From: JAHWKI01 sp035513575
GTDB lineage: Bacteria; Gemmatimonadota; Gemmatimonadetes; Longimicrobiales; RSA9
NCBI GenBank assembly: GCA_035513575.1
Contig: DATKBW010000023.1
Coordinates: 42,204 to 106,203, forward strand
DNA: 64,000 bases
Direction: 5' to 3'
Numbering within the stretch: position 1 is the first letter of the stretch; each line of letters begins with the position of its first letter. The notes below the pieces were generated by a model. That model was not told where the DNA came from, searched no databases, and saw only the letters and a list, made by a program, of their open reading frames with translations. The position numbers and the translations under genes were made by a program. Of this stretch, positions 51,932-60,662 are shown piece by piece.

Positions 51932-52683
51932 CCCCCCGCGCGCGCCGCCGCCGTCCGCCGCAGCCGCTGCAACCGCTGCTCCTCGCCTTCCTCATCGCGG
52001 CAGCGGGGTGCGAGCCGGCGGACGTGGAATCGTACGCCCCGGCCGGACTCGCGGAGGACGACGCCCACGCCCTCCCCGCCGGTGGCCCGGCCGCCCCACT
52101 CGCGGCCGAGGGCCCCACCGCCGCCGAACCGCCGTCGCTGGCGGCGGTGCGGAGCGAGGCCGTCCAAGGCCGGACCGGTCCGGGAGGCATCCCGTTCGAG
52201 GTCGCCGTGCGGGACCCGGGGCTCGCCGGCCACGACCGCCTGATCGGCCGCCGGACGTTCCGGATCTCTCTGCGCGGGGGCGGCGGCACGGAGTACCCGT
52301 GCGGGTCGTGCCACCGCCCGGGCGAGGCCGTGCTCCGCCCGGAGCGGAGCGAGGACGCGCACCGCAACCTCCTGCCGCGTCACCCCGAGGCCGGCGGGTC
52401 CCCCTGCATCACGTGCCACGCCCCCGACCAGGTCGATCGCCTGGTCCTGATCGGCGGGGAGCGCGTCCCCCTCGCCCACGCCTACCGCCTCTGCGGCCAG
52501 TGTCACTACCCGCAGGCGGACGCCTGGGCCGCCGGCGCCCACGGCAAGCGGCTCGACGGCTGGCGCGGCCGCCGCGTGGTCATGGGGTGCGCGGACTGCC
52601 ACGATCCCCACCAGCCCGCCGTCGAAAGCCGGGTACCGTTCCCCGGTCCGCGACCGCCGGGAGCGGGAGCGCGGTCGCCATGA
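51928..52683 (+). CDS. Tetraheme cytochrome c lipoprotein
   Basis: A 251-residue protein with a lipoprotein signal (LLAFLIAAAGC) and a long linker, then CGSCH, CITCH, CGQCH and CADCH. The order of three clustered motifs plus a last one resembles DsrJ/NrfB-like electron carriers of respiratory complexes. The start overlaps the napB stop (ATGA) and its own stop overlaps the next start (ATGA at 52680), so it is firmly in the same operon. Its exact position in the electron chain cannot be read. Confidence 0.85.
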   Translation: MTPRARRRRPPQPLQPLLLAFLIAAAGCEPADVESYAPAGLAEDDAHALPAGGPAAPLAAEGPTAAEPPSLAAVRSEAVQGRTGPGGIPFEVAVRDPGLAGHDRLIGRRTFRISLRGGGGTEYPCGSCHRPGEAVLRPERSEDAHRNLLPRHPEAGGSPCITCHAPDQVDRLVLIGGERVPLAHAYRLCGQCHYPQADAWAAGAHGKRLDGWRGRRVVMGCADCHDPHQPAVESRVPFPGPRPPGAGARSP

Positions 52684-53750
52684 GTACACGCCGCGAGATG
52701 ACGTTCGAGGACGTGCTCCGCTACGCCGGCCGTCACGAGGTCGAGCGCGGCGACGCCGCGCTGGAGCCCCCGCCGGCCTCCTCCGGCCCCGGCCGGCCGG
52801 GCGACGGCGAGCCGGGGTCCACGGTGTTCACGAAGCCCCTGGACCGCCGGCGCGCGCTGGGCATGCTGTTCGGCGCCGCCGCCGCGGCGTCCCAGGTCGC
52901 CGCGGCGTGCACGCCGCTGAGCGGCGCCACGGAAGGGGAGCGGGAGGCGAAGCTGCTGGAGTGGGAGGAGTACTTCAAGGGCAACTTCGCGCTGATGACC
53001 GCGGACGAGAAGGAGGCCACGGTCCGGCGGCTGGAGCGGCTCGCGAAGCTGCGCCGGGGCGTCGACGTGCACGTGAGCCGGACGGAAGCGCAGCCGGGCG
53101 TCCTGTTCGGGTACGCGTTCAACATCTCGAAGTGCAAGGGGTTCCGGAACTGCGTGGCGGCCTGTATCAGCGAGAACAACCTGGATCGGGCCTCGGGCGC
53201 GCAGTACATCCGGATCTTCGAGATGGAGGATGGTGTGGTCGACCTGGACCACGCCGACGCCACGTACCAGCACGAGGTCCCGGCCGAGGGGCACTTCTAC
53301 CTGGGCACCCAGTGCTTCCAGTGCGCGAACCCGCCCTGCGTCCCCGTCTGCCCCGTCCGGGCGACGTGGCAGGAGCCGGACGGGATCGTGGTCGTGGATT
53401 ACGACTGGTGCATCGGCTGCCGCTACTGCATGGCCGCCTGCCCCTACTGGGCCCGGCGCTTCAACTGGGGCGCTCCCGACATCCCCGCCGAGGAGCTCAA
53501 TCCGGGCCAGCACTACCTGGGAAACCGGCCCCGCAAGAAGGGCGTGGTCGAGAAGTGCACGTTCTGCATCCAGCGCACCCGGGAGGGCCGTCTCCCGGCG
53601 TGCGCCGAGGCCTGCCCCACCGGGGCACGGGTCTTCGGCAACCTGCTCGATCCGGACTCCGAGATCCGCTGGGTCCTCGAGAACAAGCGCGTGTTCCGGC
53701 TGAAGGAGGAGCTCTACACGCAGCCGCGCTTCTGGTACTTCACCGACTGA
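52680..53750 (+). CDS. Iron-sulfur electron-transfer subunit (NrfC/DsrO/HybA-like)
   Basis: A 356-residue protein. Residues 56-77 form an RRR plus hydrophobic segment ending in Cys77, consistent with a Tat or lipoprotein signal. The ferredoxin region carries clusters at 152-162, 212-224 (CFQCANPPCVPVC), 244-254 (CIGCRYCMAAC) and 293-312 (CTFC, then CAEAC). The first cluster has Phe155 where the second Cys of CxxCxxCxxxC is expected (KCKGFRNCVAAC), so it may be a three-Cys cluster. The family takes electrons from an NrfD-like subunit, here encoded 6 bases downstream. Its start overlaps the previous stop. Confidence 0.9.
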   Translation: MSTRREMTFEDVLRYAGRHEVERGDAALEPPPASSGPGRPGDGEPGSTVFTKPLDRRRALGMLFGAAAAASQVAAACTPLSGATEGEREAKLLEWEEYFKGNFALMTADEKEATVRRLERLAKLRRGVDVHVSRTEAQPGVLFGYAFNISKCKGFRNCVAACISENNLDRASGAQYIRIFEMEDGVVDLDHADATYQHEVPAEGHFYLGTQCFQCANPPCVPVCPVRATWQEPDGIVVVDYDWCIGCRYCMAACPYWARRFNWGAPDIPAEELNPGQHYLGNRPRKKGVVEKCTFCIQRTREGRLPACAEACPTGARVFGNLLDPDSEIRWVLENKRVFRLKEELYTQPRFWYFTD

Positions 53751-53756
53751 GCGATC

Positions 53757-55049
53757 ATGCACCTCAAGGCGTTCCTGCTCAGCGGGCTGCACGCGGCCAC
53801 CTCCGGGGGGAGGCGCTACCACGTCTGGATGGGCACCCTCACCCTCGTCATGCTCCTCGGCGCCTACGCCTACGCCGTCCAGCTCCGGGACGGGCTCGCC
53901 GTGACCGGCATGACCGACCACGTGAGCTGGGCCCTCTACATCTCGAATTTCACCTTCCTGGTGGGCGTGGCCGCCGCGGCCATGATGCTGGTCCTCCCGG
54001 CCTACATCCTCAAGGACGTGGACTTCGCACGCGCGGTGCTGATCGCTGAGGGCGTGGCCGTTTCGGCGCTCCTGATGTGCCTCGCGTTCGTCGTCGTCGA
54101 CATCGGCAACCCGGCGGCCGCGTGGCACCTCGTCCCGGGAATCGGGCTCCTGAACTGGCCCAGCTCCCTGCTGGCGTGGGACGTCCTCGTGCTGAACGGG
54201 TACCTGGCGCTCAATCTCCTCATCCCGTTCTACATCCTCTACAGCCACTACACGGGGCGGACGCCCATCAAGGGCCGCTACGTCCCGTTCATCTACATCT
54301 CGGTGTTCTGGGCCGTCAGCATCCACATGATCACGGCCTTCCTCCTCGCCGGGCTCCCCGCGCGGCCCTTCTGGAACTCCGCTCTCCTCGGGCCGCGCTT
54401 CCTGGCCTCCGCGTTCACCGCCGGACCGGCCTTCATGCTCCTGCTCCTCGGCTTCATCCGCATGGAGACCCGGTACCACATCGACGACGGCGCCCTCGGC
54501 AAGCTCGCCCTCATCACCACCGTGGCCGCGCAGATCAACCTGATCATGCTGGTCTCGGAGCTGTTCTACAAGTTCTACTTCCCCACGCACCACAGCATCA
54601 ACGCGAGGTACCTGTTCTTCGGCCTCGACGGCCACAACGCGCTCGTGCCCTGGGTCTGGACCGCCATCGCCCTCAACGTCGTGGCCACGGCGATCCTCAC
54701 CATCCATCCGCTCCGGCGGCGCATGAGCTGGCTCATGCCCGCCTGTCTCGTCCTCTTCGTGGCCATCTACATCGAGAAGGGCATGGGGCTCGTCATCCCC
54801 GGGTTCATCCCCTCGCCCCTGGGCGAGATCGTCGAATACACGCCCACGTGGGTCGAGCTCGCCGTGACCGCGGGGATCTGGGCCATGGGCTTCTTCGCCC
54901 TCACCTTCCTCGTCCGCGCGGCGCTGCCCATCGAGCTCGGGCACGCGCGCAGCCCGTATCTCGAGCCGACGACGGAAGAGGACCGGGGTGCGGCCGGGAG
55001 GCGGCGGCGTTCCGTGCGGAAGCGGCGGCCCCGGCTCCAGCCGCGCTGA
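53757..55049 (+). CDS. NrfD/PsrC-family membrane quinol-oxidising subunit
   Basis: A 430-residue membrane protein with about ten hydrophobic helices (WMGTLTLVMLLGAYAYAV; SNFTFLVGVAAAAMMLVLPAYILK; VAVSALLMCLAFVVVDIGNP; NGYLALNLLIPFYIL; YISVFWAVSIHMITAFLLAGLP), typical of NrfD/PsrC/DsrP. These subunits exchange electrons between the quinol pool and the iron-sulfur partner without heme. It ends the respiratory operon. It replaces NapC or NapGH in classic nitrate reductase systems, which I do not see here. Confidence 0.92.
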   Translation: MHLKAFLLSGLHAATSGGRRYHVWMGTLTLVMLLGAYAYAVQLRDGLAVTGMTDHVSWALYISNFTFLVGVAAAAMMLVLPAYILKDVDFARAVLIAEGVAVSALLMCLAFVVVDIGNPAAAWHLVPGIGLLNWPSSLLAWDVLVLNGYLALNLLIPFYILYSHYTGRTPIKGRYVPFIYISVFWAVSIHMITAFLLAGLPARPFWNSALLGPRFLASAFTAGPAFMLLLLGFIRMETRYHIDDGALGKLALITTVAAQINLIMLVSELFYKFYFPTHHSINARYLFFGLDGHNALVPWVWTAIALNVVATAILTIHPLRRRMSWLMPACLVLFVAIYIEKGMGLVIPGFIPSPLGEIVEYTPTWVELAVTAGIWAMGFFALTFLVRAALPIELGHARSPYLEPTTEEDRGAAGRRRRSVRKRRPRLQPR

Positions 55050-55111
55050 TCCCGATCCGGGAAGCGGACGGGCGCGCCGGACGGCCCGGCCGCGCGGGGC
55101 GGTGACCTGCC

Positions 55112-55765
55112 TTACGCGGACTCCGTGGCGCCGGAGGCCGCGTGCCGCTCCCGGAGGAGCTGCTCGAGGAAGCCGATCTGGTCCCGCAGCTCCTGCACCT
55201 GCTCCTCCAGGGAATCCAGGCGGTCCTCCAGGCGCGTGGTATCCGGGGCCGGCGCGGGCAGGATCGCCCGCGGCTCGGGGGCGAGGGCGACGGCGGGAAG
55301 GGCGAGCATGTGATCGATGACCTGCCGGACCATGCGGGTCGGCCCGAATCCCGTCACCGCGCGGTTCGCCGAAGTGTTCAGGAGCGAGAGCGCCGAGAGC
55401 AGCTTGTGGGCGTCCACCCGCGGCGCGAGGAGCCGGTATTTCCGCCCGCCGGCCACGACCAGCACGCGTCCGCGCAGCGGGCCGATCCGGAGGGTGACCC
55501 GCGTGATCTGCCCCGCCGGCACCTCCAGCTGGCGCCAGCCCGTCGTCCCGGAGCGGATGCAGAGCAGGCGCCGGTTCGTGACCAGGATCAGCCACCGTCG
55601 CCGCAGCCAGCGGACACGGGCGATCTTCCCGCGGGCGATGGCGAGAATGCGCTCGTCGGCGTGGAGCACCGCCGGCAGGTCGCGCAGCTCCCGCACGTCC
55701 CACCAGCGCGAGCCCTCGCCGAGCTCCTGAAGCTGCTGATCGATGAGCCCGCGGTCGAGTGGCAT
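55112..55765 (-). CDS. Bacterial PH-domain-like protein with C-terminal coiled coil
   Basis: A 217-residue protein. The middle (residues about 35-125, HADERILAIARGKIARVRWLRRRWLILVTNRRLLCIRSG then VTLRIGPLRGRVLVVAGGRKYRLLAPRVDAHKLLSAL) matches the bacterial pleckstrin-homology-like (bPH_2/YdbS-type) fold. Residues about 175-210 form a coiled coil (RLEDRLDSLEEQVQELRDQIGFLEQLLRER). No signal peptide. Function unknown; related proteins sometimes sit with phage or stress genes. I use the ATG at 55765, preceded by CGGAG. Confidence 0.75.
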   Translation of the reverse strand: MPLDRGLIDQQLQELGEGSRWWDVRELRDLPAVLHADERILAIARGKIARVRWLRRRWLILVTNRRLLCIRSGTTGWRQLEVPAGQITRVTLRIGPLRGRVLVVAGGRKYRLLAPRVDAHKLLSALSLLNTSANRAVTGFGPTRMVRQVIDHMLALPAVALAPEPRAILPAPAPDTTRLEDRLDSLEEQVQELRDQIGFLEQLLRERHAASGATESA

Positions 55766-56048
55766 ACGACTCCGCCGAGAGGGTGGCGCGGCCCGTAGGT
55801 TCGGGGCTCTCCCGAGCGCGCGCAAGATCGGTGCGCAGGCGCTGCGCCGGGCGGCCCCCCCAACCCGCGGGCGAGCTCCGCCATGCCGGCGCGTCCCGCG
55901 ACTCCCTCCCCCCGCGCGCGGACTTCCTGTTCCCGGCCACGCCGCCACCCTACTTTCGGCGGGATTCCGCCCCGCCCTTCCGCCATCGGGACATCCGGGG
56001 CGGCCGGACGGGGAGGCTGGACCGCGACTCGGGTGCCGGGGTGATCGC

Positions 56049-57311
56049 ATGCAGGAGACCGTTCAGGCCGCGCCGCTGATCACGAACGATGCCGTCGTTC
56101 TCGGCATCCTGATGATCATCCTCGCCGCGGTCTTCCACACCTCCCACAGCGAGAGGCCGTTCTGGCGGAAGTTCTACCGCTACGTCCCGGCGCTGCTGCT
56201 GTGCTATTTCATCCCCTCGGTCGTGGCGACGCTGGGCATCATCTCGGGCGACGTCTCGGACCTCTACTTCGTCTCCTCGCGCTACCTGCTCCCGGCCAGC
56301 CTGGTCCTGCTCACGCTGAGCATCGACATCCAGGGGCTGCTCCGCCTCGGCCCGAAGGCGATCATCATGTTCCTGACGGGAACGGTGGGTGTCGTGATCG
56401 GCGGGCCGCTGGCGCTCCTGTTCTATTCCTGGATCGACCCGGCGGCCGCCATGGGCGGCGGGCCCGACGCCGTCTGGCGCGGGCTCACCACCGTGGCCGG
56501 AAGCTGGATCGGGGGCGGCGCGAACCAGACGGCCATGAAGGAGGTCTTCGAGGTCGGCGATGACCTCTTCAGCGCCATGGTCGCCGTGGACGTGCTGGTG
56601 GCGAACGTCTGGCTCGCGGTGCTGCTGTACGCGGCCGGGGAATCGGACGTGCTCGACCGGAAGCTGGGGGCCGATACCTCGGCCATCGAGCGGCTCAAGC
56701 ACACCATGGCGGAGTACCAGGCCAGCGTGGCCCGGATCCCGATCCTGACCGACCTGATGAAGATCCTGGCCGTCGGGTTCGGCGTCACCGCCGCGGCCCA
56801 CTTCGGCGCGGACCTGCTGGCGCCGTGGATCGCGGCCGAATTCCCGGCGCTGGACCGGCTGAGCCTGACCAGCACCTTCTTCTGGATCGTGGTGATCGCC
56901 ACCACGGGCGGTCTGGTCCTCTCCTTCACCCGGCTCCGGCAGCTCGAGGGGGCCGGGGCGTCCCGGGTAGGTTCCGCGCTCCTCTATGTGCTCATCGCGT
57001 CCATCGGCATGAACATGAACCTGCGGGCCATCGTGGAGAACCCGGAGCTCTTCCTGGTGGGCTTCATCTGGATCGCCATCCACGCCGCCCTGCTCATCGC
57101 CGTGGCCATCCTCATCAAGGCGCCCGTCTTCTTCGTCGCGGTGGGCAGCCAGGCCAATATCGGCGGCGCCGCATCGGCGCCCATCGTGGCCTCGGCGTTC
57201 CACCCCGCCCTGGCCACGGTCGGCGTGCTGCTGGCCGTCTTCGGTTACGCCCTCGGCACGTACGCCGCCTGGCTCTGCGGCCAGATCATGCGCGTGGTGG
57301 CCGGGGCGTGA
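56049..57311 (+). CDS. DUF819 family transporter-like membrane protein
   Basis: A 420-residue integral membrane protein with about 10-12 hydrophobic segments: VVLGILMIILAAVF, ALLLCYFIPSVVATLGI, IIMFLTGTVGVVIGGPLALLFY, TVAGSWIGGGANQTAMKEVFEV (a conserved family motif), VGSQANIGGAASAPIVASAF near the end. DUF819 proteins are thought to be transporters with an internal two-fold repeat. A GTG or ATG choice is clear: the ATG at 56049 fits; upstream sequence in the frame lacks protein character. A 283-base gap with no gene lies between it and the divergent PH-domain gene. Confidence 0.88.
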   Translation: MQETVQAAPLITNDAVVLGILMIILAAVFHTSHSERPFWRKFYRYVPALLLCYFIPSVVATLGIISGDVSDLYFVSSRYLLPASLVLLTLSIDIQGLLRLGPKAIIMFLTGTVGVVIGGPLALLFYSWIDPAAAMGGGPDAVWRGLTTVAGSWIGGGANQTAMKEVFEVGDDLFSAMVAVDVLVANVWLAVLLYAAGESDVLDRKLGADTSAIERLKHTMAEYQASVARIPILTDLMKILAVGFGVTAAAHFGADLLAPWIAAEFPALDRLSLTSTFFWIVVIATTGGLVLSFTRLRQLEGAGASRVGSALLYVLIASIGMNMNLRAIVENPELFLVGFIWIAIHAALLIAVAILIKAPVFFVAVGSQANIGGAASAPIVASAFHPALATVGVLLAVFGYALGTYAAWLCGQIMRVVAGA

Positions 57312-57351
57312 TCACCCTGAAGGCGTGGCCGGCGTGGAGGGGATGACCGCG

Positions 57352-58656
57352 ATGCTCTGGTTCATCGTGGTGGGGCTGCTCCTGGTGGCCATGGCCCTCG
57401 CGGACTCGCTCCTGCGCCGGCTCCCCCTCACCACCGCCATGCTGTACCTGGCGGGCGGCGTGCTCCTGGGCCCGCTGGCTCTCGGGCTCATCGCCCTGGA
57501 CCCCGTCCGGCACGCGCCCCTGCTGGAGCGGGTGGCCGAGATCGTGGTGATCGTCTCGCTCTTCGCCGCCGGACTCAAGCTCCGGGCGCCCCTGACGGAG
57601 CGGCGCTGGGTGGTGCCCGTGGCGCTGGCGTTCGGCTCCATGGCGCTGACGGTGGGGCTGATCACCGCGGCGGGTTGGGCGCTGCTGGGGCTGCCCCTCG
57701 GCGCGGCCGTCCTGCTGGGCGCCGTGCTGGCACCGACCGACCCGGTACTCGCCTCGGACGTCCAGGTGGATGAGCCGGCGGACCGCGACCGGCTGCGCTT
57801 CAGCCTGACCGGGGAGGCGGGGCTGAACGACGGGACCGCCTTCCCGTTCGTCATGCTGGGGCTCGGGCTGCTGGGGCTGCACGAGCTCGGCGCCGGCGGC
57901 TGGCGCTGGTGGGCGGTGGACGTCGTCTGGGCCATCGCCGCCGGCATTGCCGTGGGCACCATCCTCGGAACGGCGGTGGGGCGCCTGGTCATCCATCTCC
58001 GGCAGGAACACCGGGAGGCGCTCGGGCTCGACGACTTCCTCGCCCTCGGCCTCATCACCCTCTCCTACGGCACCGCCCTCCTCGTCCACGCCTACGGCTT
58101 CCTGGCGGTCTTCGCTGCCGGACTGGCCGTACGGCGGATCGAGCGGCGGCACACCGGCGAGGAGGAGCCGCCGCCAGCGGTGAAGGCCGCCAGCGACAGC
58201 GCGGATGCGGATGACCAAGCCACGGACCCCGACACGGCGCCCGCCTACATGGCGCAGGCGGTCCTGGGGTTCAGCGAGCAACTGGAGCGGATCGGAACGG
58301 TGGGGGTCGTCCTGCTGGTGGGAGGCATGCTCCTCCCCGACCGCCTCGCCTCTCCCGTGCTCTGGTTCGTTCCGCTCCTCTTCCTGGTCATCCGGCCGCT
58401 GGCGGTGGCGCCGGTGCTCCTGGGCAGCGGGCTCACCCGGCTCCAGCGCGGCCTGCTGGCCTGGTTCGGCATCCGTGGGATCGGCTCGATCTACTACCTG
58501 TCCTTCGCCGTGGCGCGAGGCGTCCCGGAGCCGGAGGCCAGGGTGCTCATGAACATCACGCTCTGGGTGGTGGCGGCGTCCATCCTCGTGCACGGACTCT
58601 CCGTCAGGCCCCTCATTCGCCACTATACCGACCGCCACCCGCCCTCGCCCGGCTAG
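57352..58656 (+). CDS. CPA1-type Na+/H+ antiporter (NhaP-like)
   Basis: A membrane exchanger of about 434 residues with 12-13 hydrophobic segments. Conserved parts: GGVLLGPLALGL, VVIVSLFAAGLKLRAPLTERRWV, GAVLAPTDPVLASDVQVDEPADRDRLRFSLTGEAGLNDGTAFPFVML (the ND motif with the Asp of CPA1 transporters), DDFLALGLITLSYGTALLVHAYGFLAVFAAGLAVR, GIRGIGSIYYLSFAV. It likely exports Na+ or Li+ in exchange for protons. The start is uncertain: GTG 57325, ATG 57343 or ATG 57352; the last is best placed after GGAGGGG (57336-57342). It is 40 bases after the DUF819 gene. Confidence 0.9.
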   Translation: MLWFIVVGLLLVAMALADSLLRRLPLTTAMLYLAGGVLLGPLALGLIALDPVRHAPLLERVAEIVVIVSLFAAGLKLRAPLTERRWVVPVALAFGSMALTVGLITAAGWALLGLPLGAAVLLGAVLAPTDPVLASDVQVDEPADRDRLRFSLTGEAGLNDGTAFPFVMLGLGLLGLHELGAGGWRWWAVDVVWAIAAGIAVGTILGTAVGRLVIHLRQEHREALGLDDFLALGLITLSYGTALLVHAYGFLAVFAAGLAVRRIERRHTGEEEPPPAVKAASDSADADDQATDPDTAPAYMAQAVLGFSEQLERIGTVGVVLLVGGMLLPDRLASPVLWFVPLLFLVIRPLAVAPVLLGSGLTRLQRGLLAWFGIRGIGSIYYLSFAVARGVPEPEARVLMNITLWVVAASILVHGLSVRPLIRHYTDRHPPSPG

Positions 58657-58712
58657 TATCCCGCGTCAGAGGTCCGGTGACGCAAATGCCGGCGCCTTCT
58701 GACTCGGGACAC

Positions 58713-58787
58713 AGTGTACTGATGCCGAGATTCCCTACACATCGAGAACGTGGATCGAATGTCACGACATTTCGGCGTCAGTACACT
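58713..58787. mobile_element. 75-base MITE-like element with 16-base inverted ends
   Basis: Ends AGTGTACTGATGCCGA (58713-58728) and 58772-58787 are inverted copies with one mismatch. An internal palindrome AATGTCACGACATT lies at 58758-58771. The element is about 49% G+C, much lower than its surroundings. It encodes no protein and sits between the stops of convergent genes, overlapping the last bases of the minus-strand stop. No target duplication was found, and a terminator role is possible. Confidence 0.5.
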
Positions 58788-59718
58788 AGCGCACGATCCC
58801 GGCCGTCCGGGGCAGGGCGGCGACCATGGTCGTGCCGGGTCCCCAGCCCCGGACCTCGAAGAGCCGCGACCGGCTCGTGCTGTCACCGCTCTCCTCGTCC
58901 GTGACGGTCACCGTGAGACGGTACCGACCCCGCCCGAGATCGGTCTCCACGTAACGCAGCTCCGGGACCGAGCCGCCCGGACCGGCGGGCGACTCGCCGG
59001 AGAACCGGAGCCGTACGGCGTCCCCGGCCGCGACCGGTTCCGTGGGCGAGTCGCCGAGGCGCTCGACGACGAGCTCGGTCCCGTACCGGGTCCGGTGCGG
59101 GAGGTTGTAGATCTCGTAGTAGACCTCGAAGGAGCCTTCGGGAAACTGGCTGGTGGGCAGGAGCGCCAGCGTGACGTCGCCTCGCTTCCAGCCGGCCGCC
59201 GGGCCCGGCTCGCCCAGCGCGATGTCGCTGAGCATGAGCTCGCTTCCGCTGTAGTCCGGGACCGGATAGTAGGAGTCGTACAGCTGCCCCCTGCCCGGCG
59301 TGGCCGCGTCGGTCATGACCACACGCTGAACGGTGCTCCGGGACGGCGGCGCCCGCACCTCGACGTGGGTGTACAACAGGTGGTCCCTGGCAAGGGGGCG
59401 CGGCGCACCGACGAAAACGGAGTCGTCCGTGCGGACCACGGTGCGCTCCGCGGTGTCGGCCAGTACCAGCGTCACGTCGAAGCGGTACCGGACCTCCCCT
59501 TCCCGCCCCTCCGCCGCCAGCTTCCCTGCCGCCACCGCGAACGCGGCCACGACCGCGGTGGTGCCGCTGTCGCCGCGAAACGTGTAGAGGTCGTAGAAGA
59601 ACGGGAGGAACCCCGCCCCCGGGCCTTCCGAAGGGTCACCATCGAGCTCGGGGACCGGTCCCCTCCCCGCCGACGCTGCCGCCAGGGCACAGAGGAGAGC
59701 GACGATGACTCGGAGCAT
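58786..59718 (-). CDS. Secreted protein of unknown function
   Basis: A 310-residue protein with a signal peptide (VIVALLCALAAASAG). The mature part is beta-rich, with repeated alternating strands (RYRFDVTLVLADTAERTVVRTDDSVFVG; SFEVYYEIYNLPHRTRYGTELVVERLG; RGRYRLTVTVTDEESGDSTSRSRLFEVRGW). The general plan resembles C-terminal portions of GWxTD-type proteins common in this phylum, but no diagnostic motif is present, so the family is not claimed. The mini-element at 58713-58787 touches its stop codon. Confidence 0.68.
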   Translation of the reverse strand: MLRVIVALLCALAAASAGRGPVPELDGDPSEGPGAGFLPFFYDLYTFRGDSGTTAVVAAFAVAAGKLAAEGREGEVRYRFDVTLVLADTAERTVVRTDDSVFVGAPRPLARDHLLYTHVEVRAPPSRSTVQRVVMTDAATPGRGQLYDSYYPVPDYSGSELMLSDIALGEPGPAAGWKRGDVTLALLPTSQFPEGSFEVYYEIYNLPHRTRYGTELVVERLGDSPTEPVAAGDAVRLRFSGESPAGPGGSVPELRYVETDLGRGRYRLTVTVTDEESGDSTSRSRLFEVRGWGPGTTMVAALPRTAGIVR

Positions 59719-59793
59719 GATCCCGCGGGCGGAAGGTGACCGTCACACCTACGATATCCTGCCCCGGCCTGAACTTCAACCTGGCCACGCCCC

Positions 59794-60483
59794 CTACTGC
59801 GGCGAGCCGGCGCTCTCCAGGACGGCCTGCGCCGCGGGCGTGGCCGTGGTCGGCTTGTCGCCCGCGAAGCCGAAACCGTTGAAGACCAGCGCGGCAACCG
59901 CGCCACCGGCCAGGTTGGCCACCACGAAGATCCACAGGTCGGCCGGAACCACCAGCTTCAGCAGCACCGCCCCTGTCGCCACGGCCGGGTTGAACGCCGC
60001 GCCCGAGATCGACCCCACCGCGTACGCACCCACCAGCACCGTGCCGCCGATGGCGAAGCCGAAATAGGAGTTGCCCTCCGTACCCCGGGCGGTCGCCACG
60101 TTCAGCACCACGAACACCAGCGCGAACGTGAACAGGAACTCCGCCAGCAGCGCGGACGCCACGGGCAGCGAGGTCGCCGGCGGGGCCACGTCGCCCTTCA
60201 GGTAGAGCACCGCGAACGCCGCCACGATCCCCGCCACCACCTGGACGCCCCAGTAGCCCGCCAGCTCCGTGGCCGTGGCCTTGCCCCGCAGGAACACACC
60301 CAGCGTCACCGCCGGGTTCAGATGCCCGCCCGACACATGCGCCGTCGCGTAGATCATGATCGCCAGCACGGAACCGATCGCCAGCGGCGCAAACGCACCC
60401 GCCCCCGGCTCCAGCACCACCTGCCCCACCGTGAAGACCAGGAAGAATGTGCCGATCCCTTCCGCCACCAGCTTCTTCGTCAT
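59794..60483 (-). CDS. aqpZ: Aquaporin (MIP family, AqpZ-like)
   Basis: A 229-residue channel with six transmembrane helices and the two half-helices that form the pore: HLNPAVT in the first half (SGGHLNPAVTLG) and FNPAVA in the second (ISGAAFNPAVATG), both NPA boxes. The selectivity filter residues suggest a water-type rather than glycerol-type channel, but this was not proved. AGAGGAG sits upstream of the ATG at 60483. It is divergent from the ArsR/AHSA1 pair, sharing a 180-base control region. Confidence 0.94.
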   Translation of the reverse strand: MTKKLVAEGIGTFFLVFTVGQVVLEPGAGAFAPLAIGSVLAIMIYATAHVSGGHLNPAVTLGVFLRGKATATELAGYWGVQVVAGIVAAFAVLYLKGDVAPPATSLPVASALLAEFLFTFALVFVVLNVATARGTEGNSYFGFAIGGTVLVGAYAVGSISGAAFNPAVATGAVLLKLVVPADLWIFVVANLAGGAVAALVFNGFGFAGDKPTTATPAAQAVLESAGSPQ

Positions 60484-60619
60484 GGGCCGCTCCTCTGAGG
60501 GGTCCGGTGCAACGTACACCCCCCGGCCACTACCGACAGGGGAGGTCCGTACCCGGCGGGGGCCCACGGAGCTCCGGGCGCCAGGTCCCGGCCAGCGCCC
60601 CGTCCGCATAGACCACTTT

Positions 60620-60635
60620 AACAGTCTTGACAGTT
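60620..60635. promoter_or_regulatory. Quasi-palindromic operator/promoter between aqpZ and ArsR genes
   Basis: AACAGTCTTGACAGTT (arms AACAGTC and GACAGTT, one mismatch) sits in an AT-rich island in the divergent gap. It includes TTGACA (60627-60632), a candidate -35 for the plus-strand regulator. An ArsR-type dimer could bind here to control both directions. Confidence 0.45.
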
Positions 60636-60662
60636 TTATTAGTCGGTGCCAGATTCGGGCTC

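Noticed and set aside
52506..55940. A 1144-codon minus-strand open frame across the NrfC/NrfD genes
   Set aside because: Composition is antisense-like and the plus-strand frames have clear cysteine motifs and helices.
55766..56048. An N-terminal extension for the PH-domain protein
   Set aside because: The open frame continues but is arginine-rich and proline-rich with no family match; the ATG at 55765 has a ribosome-binding-like site.
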